Assembly (NCBI GenBank): GCA_023388385.1
Contig: JAEWGK010000016.1
Coordinates: 1-10,233 of the forward strand
Direction of reading: 5' to 3'
DNA: 10,233 bases
From: Actinomycetes bacterium
GTDB taxonomy: Bacteria; Actinomycetota; Actinomycetes; Mycobacteriales; Mycobacteriaceae
Shown piece by piece: positions 1 through 8,858 of this stretch. Below the pieces are notes generated by a model, which was not told the origin of the DNA, did no database searches, and saw nothing but the letters and a program-made list of their open reading frames with translations. Both the position numbers and the translations under genes were made by a program. Position 1 is the first letter of the stretch. Each line of letters starts with the position of its first letter.

Positions 1-1312
1 AGAAGTGGATCTTGCCCAGCTTCTCGTCCATCATCCGGCCCGTCATCTTCGGGAACCAGAAGTACACACCGGCGTAGGTGGCGAACACCAGGGTGCCGAA
101 CAGCGTGTAGTGGAAGTGCGCGACGACGAAGTAGGAGTCGGACACGTGGAAGTCCAGCGGCGGGGCGGCCAGCATGATGCCGGTCAGGCCGCCGAACAGG
201 AAGGTGACGATGAAGCCGAGGACGAACGTCATCGGCGACTCGAACGTGATGTGGCCCTTCCACATGGTGCCCAGCCAGTTGAAGAACTTGACGCCGGTGG
301 GGACCGAGATGAGGAAGGTCATGAAGGAGAAGAACGGCAGCAGGACCGCGCCGGTCACGAACATGTGGTGCGCCCAGACAGCCATGGACAGGCCGGCGAT
401 GGACAGCGTCGCGAAGACCATGCCGATGTAGCCGAACAGCGGCTTGCGGGAGAACACCGGGATGATCTCGGTGACCATGCCGACGAACGGCAGCAGGAGG
501 ACGTAGACCTCCGGGTGGCCGAAGAACCAGAACAGGTGCTGCCACAGGATGGCGCCGCCGTTGGCCGGGTCGTAGATGTGGCCGCCCAGCTTGCGGTCGT
601 ACAGGATGCCCAGGGCCGCGGCCGTCAGGACCGGGAAGATGAGCAGGGCCAGCAGCGAGGTGATGAGGATGTTCCACGTGAAGATCGGCAGGCGGAACAT
701 CGTCATGCCCGGGGCGCGCAGGCACAGCACGGTTGTCACCATGTTGATGGCGGAGGCGATGGTGCCGATGCCGCCGACGCCGACGCCCAGGATCCACAGG
801 TCCGCACCGACGGACGGGGAGTGGATGGAGTCGGACAGCGGGGAGTACATCGTCCAGCCGAAGTCGGCCGCACCGCCCGGGGTGAGGAAGCCGGCGAGCA
901 TCACGATGCCGCCCAGCGTCGTCAGCCAGAAGCCCAGGGAGTTGAGGCGCGGGAACGCGACGTCCGGTGCGCCGATCTGCAGGGGCAGGATGTAGTTGGC
1001 GAAGCCCCACAGGGACGGGGTGCCGAAGAGCAGCAGCATCACGGTGCCGTGCATCGTGAACATCTGGTTGTACTGCTCATTGGACAGGAACTGGAGGCCG
1101 GGCTGGAACAGCTCGGCGCGGATGAGCAGGGCCATGAGGCCGCCGATGAAGAAGAACAGGAACGACATCACCAGGTACATGATGCCGAGCTTCTTGTGGT
1201 CGGTGGTCGTCAGCATGTCCCAGGCCCAGCTGCCCTTGCGGGAGTGACCGAAGGGTGCGGGCCGCTCTGCCGCGACCACGTCGTGGTCGGGGCGGGGCTC
1301 GACTGCAGTCAT
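1..1312 (-). CDS. ctaD: Cytochrome c oxidase (aa3 type) subunit I, partial: 3' end beyond the window
   Basis: Catalytic subunit of the membrane-bound aa3 terminal oxidase, which reduces O2 to water and pumps protons. The minus strand is open from ATG at 1312 to the window edge, 437 residues with no stop; the family is usually about 550-590 residues, so the C-terminus is missing. Ligands of the heme-copper centre are visible: His88 (MHGT, low-spin heme a), His266 and Tyr270 (GHPEVY, CuB and the cross-linked Tyr), His315/His316 (CuB), and His399/His401 (AHFHY, heme a3 and heme a). Glu268 plus Asp117 fit a D channel and Lys342 a K channel, as in type A oxidases. Many long hydrophobic segments are present. 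AGGAGG at 1317-1322 lies 4 nt upstream of the ATG and fixes the start. The plus strand opposite is also open for 439 codons, but that is a shadow. Confidence 0.97.
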   Translation of the reverse strand, partial: MTAVEPRPDHDVVAAERPAPFGHSRKGSWAWDMLTTTDHKKLGIMYLVMSFLFFFIGGLMALLIRAELFQPGLQFLSNEQYNQMFTMHGTVMLLLFGTPSLWGFANYILPLQIGAPDVAFPRLNSLGFWLTTLGGIVMLAGFLTPGGAADFGWTMYSPLSDSIHSPSVGADLWILGVGVGGIGTIASAINMVTTVLCLRAPGMTMFRLPIFTWNILITSLLALLIFPVLTAAALGILYDRKLGGHIYDPANGGAILWQHLFWFFGHPEVYVLLLPFVGMVTEIIPVFSRKPLFGYIGMVFATLSIAGLSMAVWAHHMFVTGAVLLPFFSFMTFLISVPTGVKFFNWLGTMWKGHITFESPMTFVLGFIVTFLFGGLTGIMLAAPPLDFHVSDSYFVVAHFHYTLFGTLVFATYAGVYFWFPKMTGRMMDEKLGKIHF

Positions 1313-1432
1313 TCTTCCTCCTGACTACGCGACCTCCCGGCTGTCGCCGGGGCGGCCATTTTCTTTTGCTGCCTTGGGTTTTTCGGGCCACAGGACCGCG
1401 CACAAAGAGCGACCGCCGGCCGTTGCCCCAAG

Positions 1433-1461
1433 AGTCTAACCACAACCTGTGAAAAAGTTAA
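1433..1461 (-). promoter_or_regulatory. Predicted ctaD promoter
   Basis: Reading the minus strand, TTAACT (1461-1456) and TAGACT (1438-1433) are separated by exactly 17 bp, a good fit to a primary-sigma promoter of actinobacteria (TAnnnT -10 box). The start of transcription would fall near 1426, giving a leader of roughly 115 nt before ctaD. This is inferred from sequence only. Confidence 0.5.
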
Positions 1462-1674
1462 GGTGGCGCATCCCGGGCGGGGCAAAACCCGCCGGTCGGC
1501 GCCCTGCGGAGACTCCTGAGAACTTCCTTAACCTGCGCTGATCCTGCATTGTTCAGGGGGTTCAGGGTGCCCGGGCCCCCTTTCCCCCACCCCACCCCCG
1601 ACCGGAGGCGGCGGGCGGTTCCCGTGGACTTCCGCGGATTTCAGCACGCCGGATACGGTCTGGGGTATCGGGGA

Positions 1675-1699
1675 GCCCGGCCGGCAGCGCCGGCCGGGC
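1675..1699 (-). terminator. Hairpin terminator after nrdF (end of nrd operon)
   Basis: A perfect 11-bp stem (GCCCGGCCGGC at 1675-1685, its complement at 1689-1699) with a 3-nt loop begins 10 nt after the nrdF stop codon. There is no real T-tract after it on the minus strand, so it is a GC-only hairpin of the kind common in high-GC actinobacteria. Its position between two same-strand genes suggests it separates nrdF transcription from ctaD. Confidence 0.65.
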
Positions 1700-1709
1700 C
1701 GGGCGGGAC

Positions 1710-4926
<3,217 letters not shown>

Positions 4927-4929
4927 TCG

Positions 4930-4934
4930 CTCCT
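4930..4934 (-). promoter_or_regulatory. Ribosome binding site deciding the nrdE start
   Basis: AGGAG on the minus strand lies 3 nt upstream of ATG 4926. The alternative in-frame ATGs at 5028 (upstream) and 4911 (downstream) have nothing comparable, so this site supports the 718-residue product. Confidence 0.6.
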
Positions 4935-5047
4935 GATGTCGTCGGTGTCTGTCGTTGCGTTCGTCGCCTGCGCGCCGTCCGATGCCGACGCGGGCTGTCC
5001 GTATGGAAGTCTTCTTGGGCGCGGGCATCCGCGCAATTCACGGCGCG

Positions 5048-5083
5048 GGCCCGGACCCGTGCGGCGCGCGCACTGTCCGGGCC
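5048..5083 (-). repeat. Strong hairpin in the nrdI-nrdE gap (distal)
   Basis: A 9-bp perfect inverted repeat (GGCCCGGAC at 5048-5056, GTCCGGGCC at 5075-5083) encloses a second 5-bp stem (GTGCG/CGCAC) around a 5-nt loop. No T-tract follows on the minus strand, so it looks like an RNA-stability or attenuation element rather than a full terminator. It sits about 120 nt before nrdE. Confidence 0.55.
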
Positions 5084-5088
5084 GGTTC

Positions 5089-5126
5089 CCGCACCGCCGG
5101 CCCCGGGTTCCGCGGCGCAGGTGCGG
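5089..5126 (-). repeat. Second hairpin in the nrdI-nrdE gap (proximal to nrdI)
   Basis: A 7-bp inverted repeat (CCGCACC at 5089-5095, GGTGCGG at 5120-5126) with an inner GCCG/CGGC pairing. It is the first structure after the nrdI stop (5147-5149) and lies 5 bp from the larger hairpin. The roughly 220-nt gap has no gene that I can support; it holds only these hairpins and the optional N-terminal extension of nrdE. Confidence 0.45.
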
Positions 5127-5146
5127 CGTACCCCGCGGCGCGACGG

Positions 5147-5581
5147 TCAGGCCGCGGTCCCGGCCTCCCCGAGGGATCGGGCGAAGTCGGCGAGCCCGCG
5201 GCGAACGAGGTCGACGTCCTCGTCCGTGCCCATGAGCTCGAACCGGTAAAGGTACGGGACCCCGCACTTGGCGGAGATGACGTCGCCCGCCTTGCCATAG
5301 TCGGCCCCGAAGTTGAGGTTGCCGCCGGCTATGACGCCTCGGATGTGCGAGCGGTTCCCCTCGTCGTTGAGGAACCGGATGACCTGGGGCGGCACCGGCC
5401 GGGAGTTCTCCCTGGAGATGGACGCCCCTCCCCCGTAGGTCGGGCAGATCAGCACGTAGGGTTCGTCGACGTGAAGCGGCTCGTCGCCCCGGCGCAGGGG
5501 GATGCGCGCCGAGCGGAGCCCGAGCTTTTCGACGAAGCGGCGGGTGTTCCCCGTCGCGGACGAGTAGTAGACGATGAGCAC
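5147..5581 (-). CDS. nrdI: NrdI flavodoxin-like protein, class Ib RNR cofactor maturase
   Basis: FMN protein that supplies the oxidant for assembling the dimanganese-tyrosyl radical of NrdF. Visible features (numbered from GTG 5581, 144 residues) are the phosphate loop SSATGNT at 7-13, PTYGGG at 47-52, the NrdI-typical [16 protein letters not shown] at 85-100, and [12 protein letters not shown] at 112-123. Two GTG starts are possible. At 5590 the AAGGA motif (5592-5596) is only 1 nt away, which is too close. At 5581 the spacing is 10 nt and the protein begins (M)LIVYYSS, like corynebacterial homologues I recall, so I prefer 5581; using 5590 adds three residues. It lies between nrdH and nrdE, as usual for nrdHIE operons. 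A hairpin (5605-5628) precedes it. Confidence 0.94.
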   Translation of the reverse strand: MLIVYYSSATGNTRRFVEKLGLRSARIPLRRGDEPLHVDEPYVLICPTYGGGASISRENSRPVPPQVIRFLNDEGNRSHIRGVIAGGNLNFGADYGKAGDVISAKCGVPYLYRFELMGTDEDVDLVRRGLADFARSLGEAGTAA

Positions 5582-5604
5582 GTCCGTCACTTCCTTCGAC
5601 GAAA

Positions 5605-5628
5605 GGCCGCGACCCGTGGGTCGCGGCC
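5605..5628 (-). repeat. Perfect hairpin in the nrdH-nrdI gap
   Basis: An 11-bp inverted repeat (GGCCGCGACCC at 5605-5615, complement at 5618-5628), probably forming a 10-bp stem with a tetraloop. On the minus strand it is followed by TTTCGT, a short T-run, only some 20-25 nt before the nrdI start. It could act as a partial terminator, which would make nrdH more abundant than nrdIEF, or as a 3' stabiliser of nrdH mRNA. The 75-84 nt gap holds nothing else apparent. Confidence 0.6.
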
Positions 5629-5665
5629 GGCATGGTGGTCGCTGCGGCCTGGCGGGCGCCGCCCG

Positions 5666-5893
5666 TCAGGCGGCCTGCAGGCCCTTGATGCGGTCCGGGC
5701 GGAACCCGGACCAGGTCTCGGTTCCGGTGTCGACGACCGGCGCCTGCAGGTGGCCCATCGCCATCACGTAGTCGCGGGCCTCGTCGTCCAGGGTGATGTC
5801 GACGACGTCGTACTCGATGCCGGCCTTGTCGAAGGCACGCATCGTGGCACGGCACTGCGCGCAGGCGGGCTTGCTGTAGACGGTGATCATCAC
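5666..5893 (-). CDS. nrdH: NrdH glutaredoxin-like redoxin (electron donor of class Ib RNR)
   Basis: Small thioredoxin-fold protein, 75 residues, that reduces the C-terminal cysteines of NrdE and is itself reduced by thioredoxin reductase. Visible: redox CAQC motif at residues 11-14 (KPACAQC), the cis-Pro segment QAPVV at 50-54, and the NrdH signature WSGFRPDRI at 61-69. The start is ambiguous: GTG at 5893 gives MMITVYSKP and matches the length of homologues such as E. coli NrdH as I recall them; ATG at 5890 is one codon shorter. GAGGA at 5899-5903 serves either. It is the first gene of the nrdHIEF cluster, behind a leader of about 120 nt and the NrdR-like operators. Confidence 0.95.
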   Translation of the reverse strand: MMITVYSKPACAQCRATMRAFDKAGIEYDVVDITLDDEARDYVMAMGHLQAPVVDTGTETWSGFRPDRIKGLQAA

Positions 5894-5913
5894 GGGTGTT
5901 CCTCACTTCCGTT

Positions 5914-5978
5914 GGGCCGTTCCCCTGGTCCGGCCCCTTCTCCGGGCGGGCACGCTCCCTGTCTCGGAGCGACAGGAG
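5914..5978 (-). other. Two hairpins in the nrdH mRNA leader
   Basis: On the predicted nrdH transcript, CTCCTGTC (5978-5971) can pair with its complement at 5955-5963 (8 bp, one bulged base), and a 6-bp stem joins 5931-5936 with 5914-5919. They lie between the operator region and the ribosome binding site. I cannot match them to a known riboswitch, and either may be an incidental product of high GC. Confidence 0.3.
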
Positions 5979-5980
5979 GA

Positions 5981-5996
5981 ACACTACACTTGGTGC
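5981..5996 (-). promoter_or_regulatory. NrdR-box-like palindrome 1
   Basis: ACACTACACTTGGTGC agrees with the 16-bp NrdR consensus (acaCwAtATaTwGtgt) at 11 of 16 positions by my count. NrdR is the ATP-cone repressor of RNR genes. Its sites normally occur in pairs, and this box lies exactly 16 bp from a second one. Confidence 0.55.
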
Positions 5997-6012
5997 CCGC
6001 ATTCGTCTAGCG

Positions 6013-6028
6013 ACCCAACATATAGTAG
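6013..6028 (-). promoter_or_regulatory. NrdR-box-like palindrome 2, overlapping a -10 box
   Basis: ACCCAACATATAGTAG agrees with the NrdR consensus at 12 of 16 positions by my count. Its start lies 32 bp (three helical turns) from box 1, the classical tandem arrangement. On the minus strand it contains TACTAT (6027-6022), a TAnnnT -10 candidate for nrdH, so bound NrdR would block RNA polymerase. No good -35 box is seen. A third, weaker box-like element is at 6066-6081. Confidence 0.6.
6022..6027 (-). promoter_or_regulatory. Candidate -10 box of the nrdHIEF promoter
   Basis: TACTAT on the minus strand fits TAnnnT and lies inside NrdR-like box 2. Transcription would begin near 6015, giving a leader of about 120 nt to nrdH. 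The -35 region (about TCCTGG) is poor, which is common in actinobacteria. Alternative -10 candidates nearby, such as TAGTGT at 5986-5981, cannot be excluded. Confidence 0.4.
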
Positions 6029-6058
6029 TTACACCGCTGAAATCCCAGGAGTTACACC
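6027..6058. repeat. Direct repeat AGTTACACC x2 upstream of the nrd promoter
   Basis: AGTTACACC occurs at 6027-6035 and again at 6050-6058, 23 bp apart (about two helical turns). The first copy touches NrdR-like box 2. The pair covers the expected -35 and upstream region of the nrdH promoter, so it could be the site of a second regulator; no regulator can be named. Confidence 0.4.
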
Positions 6059-6188
6059 ATTGTCAGCACTACATGTTGACCCGCCCGCACGACATCGGTG
6101 TGATTCCGGGGCGGGATTCCCGCGGAAATCCCGGAGAAACCCGCGTCACCCCCACCCCCGAAAGAGCCGGGCGCCCCGGCATGCGGAA

Positions 6189-6231
6189 GGGGCCGCCGCC
6201 CCCCGGTCCTCGACCGGTGGGCGGCGGCCCC
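6189..6231 (-). terminator. Hairpin terminator after rpmJ
   Basis: A 13-bp GC stem (GGGGCCGCCGCCC at 6189-6201 with its complement at 6219-6231) continues, after a 1-nt mismatch, into a 6-bp inner stem (CCGGTC/GACCGG) with a 3-nt loop. It begins 17 nt after the rpmJ stop codon on the minus strand and is followed there by only two T residues. It should isolate rpmJ from nrdH. Confidence 0.8.
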
Positions 6232-6248
6232 TGCGCGAATCTCGCGGC

Positions 6249-6371
6249 TCAGCCCTGGCGGGCCTTGAAGCGCGGCTCCTTCTTGTTGATCACGTAAACC
6301 TTGCCGCGGCGGCGCACGACCTGGGCGCCCGGCTTGTTCTTCAGCGACCGAAGGGACTTGCGGACCTTCAT
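6249..6371 (-). CDS. rpmJ: 50S ribosomal protein L36, cysteine-free form
   Basis: A 40-residue, strongly basic protein of the large ribosomal subunit. The start [15 protein letters not shown] and the end RFKARQG are typical of the longer L36 type (the E. coli paralogue is YkgO). No Cys is present, so the zinc ribbon of classical L36 (C-x2-C...C-x4-H) is absent. In many bacteria such zinc-free paralogues are made under zinc limitation, but in corynebacteria this form may be a standing copy. ATG 6371 has AAAGGAG (6379-6385) at 7 nt. It has its own predicted promoter and a strong terminator and so looks monocistronic. No Zur-like site was recognised upstream. Confidence 0.95.
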   Translation of the reverse strand: MKVRKSLRSLKNKPGAQVVRRRGKVYVINKKEPRFKARQG

Positions 6372-6458
6372 TCGGGCGCTCCTTTCTTCTCGGCTCGACG
6401 GAGGGCGGGGGCGCGGCCCGCGGTTCCCTGTCGGATTCGCGTGACCCCTCCCGCTGCG

Positions 6459-6477
6459 GGCACGATGGGATCGTGCC
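6459..6477 (-). repeat. Palindrome/hairpin in the rpmJ leader
   Basis: GGCACGAT and ATCGTGCC form a perfect 8-bp inverted repeat around GGG. The GTGCC half (6473-6477) can instead pair with GGCAC at 6480-6484, so two mutually exclusive foldings exist. Lying about 10-28 nt downstream of the predicted start of transcription, it could be an operator or an RNA control element. No known protein site is recognised. Confidence 0.4.
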
Positions 6478-6492
6478 ACGGCACGGTGGGCC

Positions 6493-6521
6493 ATGTTACC
6501 GCACCGGCGACCGCGGACCAA
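6493..6521 (-). promoter_or_regulatory. Predicted rpmJ promoter
   Basis: On the minus strand TTGGTC (6521-6516) and TAACAT (6498-6493) are separated by 17 bp. Transcription would start near 6486, leaving a leader of about 115 nt that contains the palindrome at 6459-6477. Inferred from sequence. Confidence 0.5.
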
Positions 6522-6551
6522 AACCCCTGCCCGCCACCGTGCCCGACGCCC

Positions 6552-6579
6552 GCCGGATGGTCCGGCCCGCCGCCGGGCC
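6552..6579 (-). terminator. Possible weak terminator after the MFS transporter gene
   Basis: Two small GC hairpins overlap here: GCCGGA/TCCGGC (6552-6566) and GGCCCG/CGGGCC (6564-6579), 35-60 nt after the transporter stop. The nearest T-run on the minus strand (TTTT, 6524-6521) is 28 nt further on, so termination is uncertain. Confidence 0.3.
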
Positions 6580-6613
6580 CGCCATGCGCGTGCGTGACGA
6601 CGGCCCCGCGCCG

Positions 6614-7990
6614 CTACCGGCCCAGCCGCTCCCGCATGGCCGCCTGGACCTCCGGGAGGGTGCGGCCGGTGGTCTCCGGGACCCAGCGCCAGGTGAACGC
6701 CAGCGCAGCCAGGCCCGTGACGGCGAAGAACACGAAGGACCAGGAGCCGCCGACGGCCTCCACCATCGGCAGGAAGGACTGGGCGACGAACCAGTTGGCG
6801 GCCCACAGGGCCAGACCCGCCAGGCCCATGCCCATGCCGCGGACCTCCGCCGGCACGACCTCGGAGATGAGCAGCCACGTGGCGACGGACACCGCCGCCT
6901 GCTGGAACGCGATGAACAGGGTCATGAGCGCCAGCGACGCCATCGCGGCACCCGACGACGAGGCCGCGAGGTGGTACATCGGCGCGAGGGCGAGCAGTGA
7001 CAGCGCGCAGCCCGTCAGGCCGATGAGCAGCATCCGGCGGCGGCCGACGCGGTCGATGATGGACATGCCGACGGCGCACATCACGACGGAGACGGTGCCG
7101 ATGAGGATGGAGGTGTAGACGGAGTTCTCCGTCGACAGCCCCACCTTGTTCATCATCGTCGGGGCGAAGTAGACGATGGCGTTGGCGCCGGTGATCTGCT
7201 GCGTGACGCCGATGAGCATGGCGACGACGACGGTGCCGCGGATCCACGGCACGCGCAGCGCCTCCCGCTCGGCCTTCCGGGTCTCCTCCGATGAGGACGC
7301 CTCGGCGACCTCGACATCGGCAAGCTCCGCGTCCGCGCCCCGCATGCGGCGCAGGATGCGCAGCGCGTCGTCCGCGCGGCCGCGGCGCAGCAGGTACGCC
7401 GGGGTGTCCGGGAGCATGAGCATGCCGACGAGCAGGATGACGGCCGGCACCGCACCGAGGCCCAGCATCCACCGCCACGAGCCGGTGGAGGCCAAGGCTG
7501 AGTTCGTGAGGTAGGCGACCAGCTGCCCGACGACGATCATCAGGGAGTTCATGCTCACCAGCCGTCCGCGGATGGACGGCGGCGCGATCTCCGAGATGTA
7601 CATGGGCACGACGATGGACACCGCGCCGATGCAGACGCCGAGCAGGGTCCGGGCGGCGCCCAGCTCGAACGCGGAACCTGCGGCCGCGCACCAGAACGAG
7701 CCGGTGATGAATCCCACCGCGCCGGCGATGAGGGTCATGCGCCGTCCGACGGCGTCGGCGACGCGGCCGCCGGCGAGCGCGCCGATGGCGGCACCGACCA
7801 GCAACATCGCCGTGACGGTGGATTCCTGGGCGGCGGTCAGCTCGAAGGATCGTTGGATGAACAGCAGCGCGCCCGAGATGACGCCCGTGTCGTAGCCGAA
7901 CAGCAGGCCGCCCAGCGCCGCGACCGCGGCGACGCCGATGACCCTGCCGCGGCGGTATTCCGTCGTGGAGGTTTCGTTCACGGGGATCAT
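6614..7990 (-). CDS. MFS sugar-porter family transporter
   Basis: A 458-residue membrane protein with about 12 hydrophobic segments and a hydrophilic loop (about 200-248) between the two six-helix halves. It belongs to the sugar-porter family of proton-linked sugar or inositol carriers. Motifs: [16 protein letters not shown] at 27-42, D-x3-GRR at 79-84, the family signature from Leu116 to Arg141 (L-x-G...Y-x2-E-x6-R), [14 protein letters not shown] at 264-277, D-x2-GRRR at 313-319, and [10 protein letters not shown] at 438-447. The usual PESPR after helix 6 is PDTPA here (194-198), losing the Arg. It resembles the corynebacterial inositol carriers of the IolT type in general plan, but the substrate cannot be told. 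ATG 7990 has only a weak binding site. The gene is divergent from nadE over 28 bp, and its promoter was not found. Confidence 0.92.
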   Translation of the reverse strand: MIPVNETSTTEYRRGRVIGVAAVAALGGLLFGYDTGVISGALLFIQRSFELTAAQESTVTAMLLVGAAIGALAGGRVADAVGRRMTLIAGAVGFITGSFWCAAAGSAFELGAARTLLGVCIGAVSIVVPMYISEIAPPSIRGRLVSMNSLMIVVGQLVAYLTNSALASTGSWRWMLGLGAVPAVILLVGMLMLPDTPAYLLRRGRADDALRILRRMRGADAELADVEVAEASSSEETRKAEREALRVPWIRGTVVVAMLIGVTQQITGANAIVYFAPTMMNKVGLSTENSVYTSILIGTVSVVMCAVGMSIIDRVGRRRMLLIGLTGCALSLLALAPMYHLAASSSGAAMASLALMTLFIAFQQAAVSVATWLLISEVVPAEVRGMGMGLAGLALWAANWFVAQSFLPMVEAVGGSWSFVFFAVTGLAALAFTWRWVPETTGRTLPEVQAAMRERLGR

Positions 7991-8006
7991 GATGCCACCG
8001 CCGCGC

Positions 8007-8012
8007 TAGGGT
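8007..8012 (+). promoter_or_regulatory. -10 box of a probably leaderless nadE
   Basis: TAGGGT (TAnnnT type) ends 6 nt before the nadE ATG. Transcription would therefore start at or next to the A of the start codon. No Shine-Dalgarno sequence precedes nadE, which agrees with leaderless translation. The -35 region is not conserved. Confidence 0.55.
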
Positions 8013-8018
8013 CTCCCC

Positions 8019-8858
8019 ATGGAGAATCTGCGCGAACGCATCATCAACGATCTCAATGTCCGCCCGATGACCGATCCCGCGGCCGAGGTCGACCGCCGCG
8101 TCGGCTTTCTCGTCGATTACCTGGCCGCGACCGGCGCGAAGGGCCTGGTCCTCGGAATCTCGGGCGGCCAGGACTCGTCGCTGGCCGGCAGGCTGTGCCA
8201 GCTCGCCGTCGAAAAGCGGCGCGCGGAGGGCGCCGAGGCGACCTTCATCGCGGTGCGCCTGCCCCACGGCGTGCAGGCGGACGAGGACGACGCGCAGCTG
8301 GCGCTGTCCTTCATCCGCCCCGACGAGCGCGCGACGGTCGACATCGCCCCGGCCGTCGCCGCCATCTCCCCCGCCGCGGCGGCCGCCGCGCACCCGGGCG
8401 CCGGCGACGCCCGGCTCACCGACTTCAACAAGGGCAACGTCAAGGCCCGCATGCGCATGATCGCGCAGTACGCCATCGCCGGCGAGCGCGGCATGCTCGT
8501 GGTCGGCACCGACCACGCGGCCGAGGCCGTCACCGGCTTCTTCACCAAGTTCGGCGACGGCGCCGCCGATCTCCTCCCGCTGTCCGGCCTGACCAAGGGC
8601 CAGGGCGCGGCGCTGCTGGAGTACCTCGGCGCCGACTCGCGTCTGTGGCGCAAGGCCCCCACCGCCGACCTGGAGGACGAGCGCCCGGGGCTGGCCGACG
8701 AGGACGCCCTGGGCGTCACGTACGCGGACATCGACGCGTACCTGGAGGGCCGGGACGTCGACCCGACCGCCGCGGAGCGCATCGAGGCGATGTACCTGCG
8801 CACCCGCCACAAGCGGGAGCTGCCGCCCGGCCCCGCCGAGGACTGGTGGCGGGCCTAG
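8019..8858 (+). CDS. nadE: NH3-dependent NAD+ synthetase
   Basis: Last step of NAD synthesis: ATP-dependent amidation of deamido-NAD (nicotinic acid adenine dinucleotide). At 279 residues it is the short ammonia-using type and lacks the N-terminal nitrilase-like glutaminase domain of the long form found in mycobacteria. Visible: PP-loop SGGQDSS at 48-54, [12 protein letters not shown] at 136-147, the [20 protein letters not shown] segment from 163, LSGLTK at 188-193, PTADLE at 214-219, and HKR at 264-266. An alanine-rich insert lies at about 110-128. The ATG at 8019 has no ribosome binding site but has a -10 box 6 nt upstream. It is divergent from the transporter gene and convergent with tetR, overlapping it by 4 bp at the stop codons. 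Confidence 0.96.
   Translation: MENLRERIINDLNVRPMTDPAAEVDRRVGFLVDYLAATGAKGLVLGISGGQDSSLAGRLCQLAVEKRRAEGAEATFIAVRLPHGVQADEDDAQLALSFIRPDERATVDIAPAVAAISPAAAAAAHPGAGDARLTDFNKGNVKARMRMIAQYAIAGERGMLVVGTDHAAEAVTGFFTKFGDGAADLLPLSGLTKGQGAALLEYLGADSRLWRKAPTADLEDERPGLADEDALGVTYADIDAYLEGRDVDPTAAERIEAMYLRTRHKRELPPGPAEDWWRA
8855..8858. other. Shared CTAG: stop codons of nadE and tetR
   Basis: CTAG is its own reverse complement. The plus strand reads TAG (8856-8858) as the nadE stop and the minus strand reads TAG (8857-8855) as the tetR stop. The two genes end tail-to-tail with a 4-bp overlap and no room for a terminator between them. Confidence 0.9.

Larger units (their letters stand above)
1313..1709. 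other. 397-bp intergenic region between ctaD and nrdF
   Basis: No gene is supported here. It contains the ctaD leader and predicted promoter, a 6-bp hairpin (GGCGGG at 1476-1481 with CCCGCC at 1488-1493) just upstream of the promoter, two copies of GTTCAGGG (1551-1558 and 1560-1567), a pyrimidine-rich plus-strand stretch around 1577-1600, and the nrdF-distal hairpin at 1675-1699. The short frames that cross it have no recognisable product and no convincing ribosome binding site. Confidence 0.6.
5894..6248. other. 355-bp nrdH-rpmJ intergenic control region
   Basis: No gene is supported here. From rpmJ towards nrdH it contains the rpmJ terminator hairpin (6189-6231), a small GC hairpin (6165-6179), a stretch with no clear feature (about 6082-6164), the operator cluster (5981-6081), and the nrdH leader. 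The piece at about 6017-6080 is noticeably richer in A and T than the flanking DNA, as expected of a promoter. Confidence 0.6.

Noticed and set aside
5..1324. 439-codon open frame on the plus strand
   Set aside because: Antisense to ctaD, whose heme and copper ligands are all in place; the composition (E, H, Q, G, R rich) is that of a shadow.
1442..1462. GlxR/CRP-type site near the ctaD promoter (TGTGA half-site)
   Set aside because: Only one half-site is present; the second half (TCACA after 6 nt) is not there.
1577..1600. Pyrimidine-rich tract as a terminator or slippage site
   Set aside because: C-rich rather than T-rich, with no hairpin next to it; likely a compositional feature.
5894..6010. 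Riboswitch in the nrdH leader
   Set aside because: Hairpins can be drawn, but no conserved core of a known class (for example cobalamin) is seen, and class Ib RNR does not depend on B12.
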